A stretch of 6,460 nt of DNA, taken from positions 1 through 6,460 of the forward strand of contig JAPLMO010000256.1 of NCBI GenBank assembly GCA_026386995.1, written 5' to 3'. The notes under the pieces were generated by a model. That model searched no databases. It was not told the origin of the DNA and saw only the letters and a program-made list of their open reading frames with translations. The stretch's first letter is position 1; each line of letters begins with the position of its first letter. Origin of the DNA: Planctomycetota bacterium (GTDB lineage: Bacteria > Planctomycetota > Phycisphaerae > FEN-1346). A program made the position numbers and the translations under genes. Shown here piece by piece: positions 5,996-6,460 of this stretch.

Positions 5996-6069
5996 AACAG
6001 ACAACTCACCAGGTTTTCCGGCGTTCCCTAGGCCCCTCCGGGCTTTTTCCTTCTGGAACGCCCCGTCAG
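5958..6069 (-). ncRNA. Candidate small RNA (about 110 nt), unassigned
   Basis: A complete transcription unit without an ORF: a sigma-70-like promoter (6076-6104), a start expected near 6066-6069, and a strong intrinsic terminator at the end. The predicted RNA has three parts. The 5' hairpin has an 8-bp perfect stem, GGCGTTCC (6055-6062) with GGAACGCC (6020-6027), and an inner GCCC/GGGC stem (6040-6043 with 6032-6035) closed by GGAG. A middle linker, GGAAAACCTGG then TGAGTTGTCTGTTG, is mostly unpaired or weakly paired and is the natural place for target pairing. The terminator hairpin follows. I do not recognise 6S, SRP, tmRNA, RNase P or a common riboswitch in it. Because the PEP-CTERM gene starts 360 nt downstream on the same strand, it could instead be a terminated 5' leader that controls that gene. 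Confidence 0.6.
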
Positions 6070-6075
6070 AAATAC

Positions 6076-6104
6076 ACCATACCCCAGAATTGGCCTTTTG
6101 TCAA
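6076..6104 (-). promoter_or_regulatory. Sigma-70-type promoter of the candidate small RNA
   Basis: On the minus strand the -35 is a perfect TTGACA (6099-6104). A spacer of exactly 17 nt (6082-6098) leads to TATGGT (6076-6081), which matches 4 of 6 consensus -10 positions including the key A and last T. Transcription would start about 7 nt further, near 6069. It is the best promoter I found in the window. Confidence 0.65.
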
Positions 6105-6315
6105 ATCGGGCAGCGGATTTTTTGGCGGCGGATTTTCAGCCGTGAAGAGCCTGGCGGCATTGAGGGCCGGGGAGAGCGTGGGGTTGGCTTGGGGCAGCGC
6201 GGCTGAGCACGGGCCGGGCTGGCCAAGTTCCTGCTCTTGACCCGTCTCGGCATGACGGAACCGACAGCCGAGTAAGCCGGCGACAAGCCCGCCTGACCGT
6301 TAGAAAAACGGAGAA
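6105..6315. other. Region without recognisable gene
   Basis: GC-rich sequence with no credible coding frame, RBS or RNA gene. The minus-strand frame 6101-6286 has a Pro/Arg/Ser-rich, non-protein-like translation. A weak symmetric CCGTT/AACGG pair lies near 6297-6311, just past the end of the PEP-CTERM-like remnant. Confidence 0.4.
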
Positions 6316-6402
6316 TTAACGGCGGCGACGCAGCGCCAAAAGGCCGCCTGCGGCGGCGAAGGATAAAACCGTACGGGGCTTATGCCCTGCTAGTGTAGTG
6401 TT
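6316..6402 (-). pseudogene. Orphan PEP-CTERM-like C-terminal tail
   Basis: On the minus strand the last codons before TAA (6316-6318) read PRTVLSFAAAGG and then LLALRRRR, a short hydrophobic helix followed by four Arg. This is the architecture of a PEP-CTERM or related surface-sorting tail. The frame is closed by TGA (6403-6405) only 28 residues upstream, with no start or RBS. The sequence upstream is repeat-like, so the body of the gene appears lost, frameshifted or replaced. The classical PEP motif is not intact (KPRT instead). A fortuitous reading of a GC-rich hairpin (GCCGCC/GGCGGC near 6343-6357) is the main alternative. Confidence 0.4.
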
Positions 6403-6434
6403 TCAGAATTATCGCACATTATGGTATCGGGTGC

Positions 6435-6459
6435 CACGGCTGCGCTGTTTGCAGCCGTG
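6435..6459. repeat. REP-like hairpin at the right edge
   Basis: CACGGCTGC (6435-6443) and GCAGCCGTG (6451-6459) form a perfect 9-bp stem around GCTGTTT. It recalls the abundant short stem-loops of planctomycete genomes. The element may continue beyond the window, and its left part may reach back to about 6391. Confidence 0.6.
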
Positions 6460-6460
6460 C

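Noticed and set aside
6031..6048. Plus-strand GGCCC-CTCC-GGGC followed by TTTTT, a possible intrinsic terminator
   Set aside because: The stem is only 4-5 bp and no plus-strand gene precedes it. It is better explained as part of the 5' hairpin of the minus-strand RNA.
1..6460. CRISPR array, tRNA, rRNA or transposase gene
   Set aside because: No regularly spaced repeat series, no tRNA or rRNA signature and no transposase-like protein was seen on either strand.

Overview
The window looks like a piece of a GC-rich, Gram-negative bacterial chromosome. The best lineage clue is the protein at 4444-5598, which ends in a PEP-CTERM sorting tail. Together with many short interspersed palindromes this fits the Planctomycetota or a neighbouring phylum such as Verrucomicrobiota, but the assignment is an inference.

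Layout, left to right. (1) 2-274 (+) is the 3' end of a YifB/ComM-type Mg-chelatase-like ATPase gene. (2) 381-899 (+) is an unrecognised 172-residue protein with a Cys cluster, one long hydrophobic stretch and a Lys-rich tail. (3) 900-2150 is an accessory-looking island. It has a palindromic, MITE-like element (about 923-1098), a short coding remnant that resembles the tail of a restriction-modification DNA methyltransferase, and an intact dinD (DNA-damage-inducible protein D). The remnant and dinD lie between two direct copies of a 39-bp sequence (1087-1125 and 2112-2150, 34/39 identical). (4) 2180-2990 holds a DedA-family membrane protein gene (-), bracketed by palindromes of one family. (5) 3010-4065 (-) is a secreted GH5-type glycoside hydrolase. 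(6) 4444-5598 (-) is an exported seven-repeat, probably beta-propeller, PEP-CTERM protein. (7) 5599-6460 has no convincing protein gene. It does contain a minus-strand unit with a TTGACA -35 box, 17-nt spacer and TATGGT -10 box, followed about 110 nt later by a strong intrinsic terminator. This is most simply an undescribed small RNA, or a terminated leader for the PEP-CTERM gene. Further right are an orphan PEP-CTERM-like C-terminal tail and a REP-like hairpin at the edge.

Working together: the GH5 enzyme and the PEP-CTERM protein, both exported and on the same strand, could act outside the cytoplasm on polysaccharide or the cell surface. The dinD island reads as mobile or R-M-derived DNA and has no evident link to them. 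The strongest candidate for something undescribed is the small transcription unit at about 5958-6104; the repeat-bounded dinD cassette is second.
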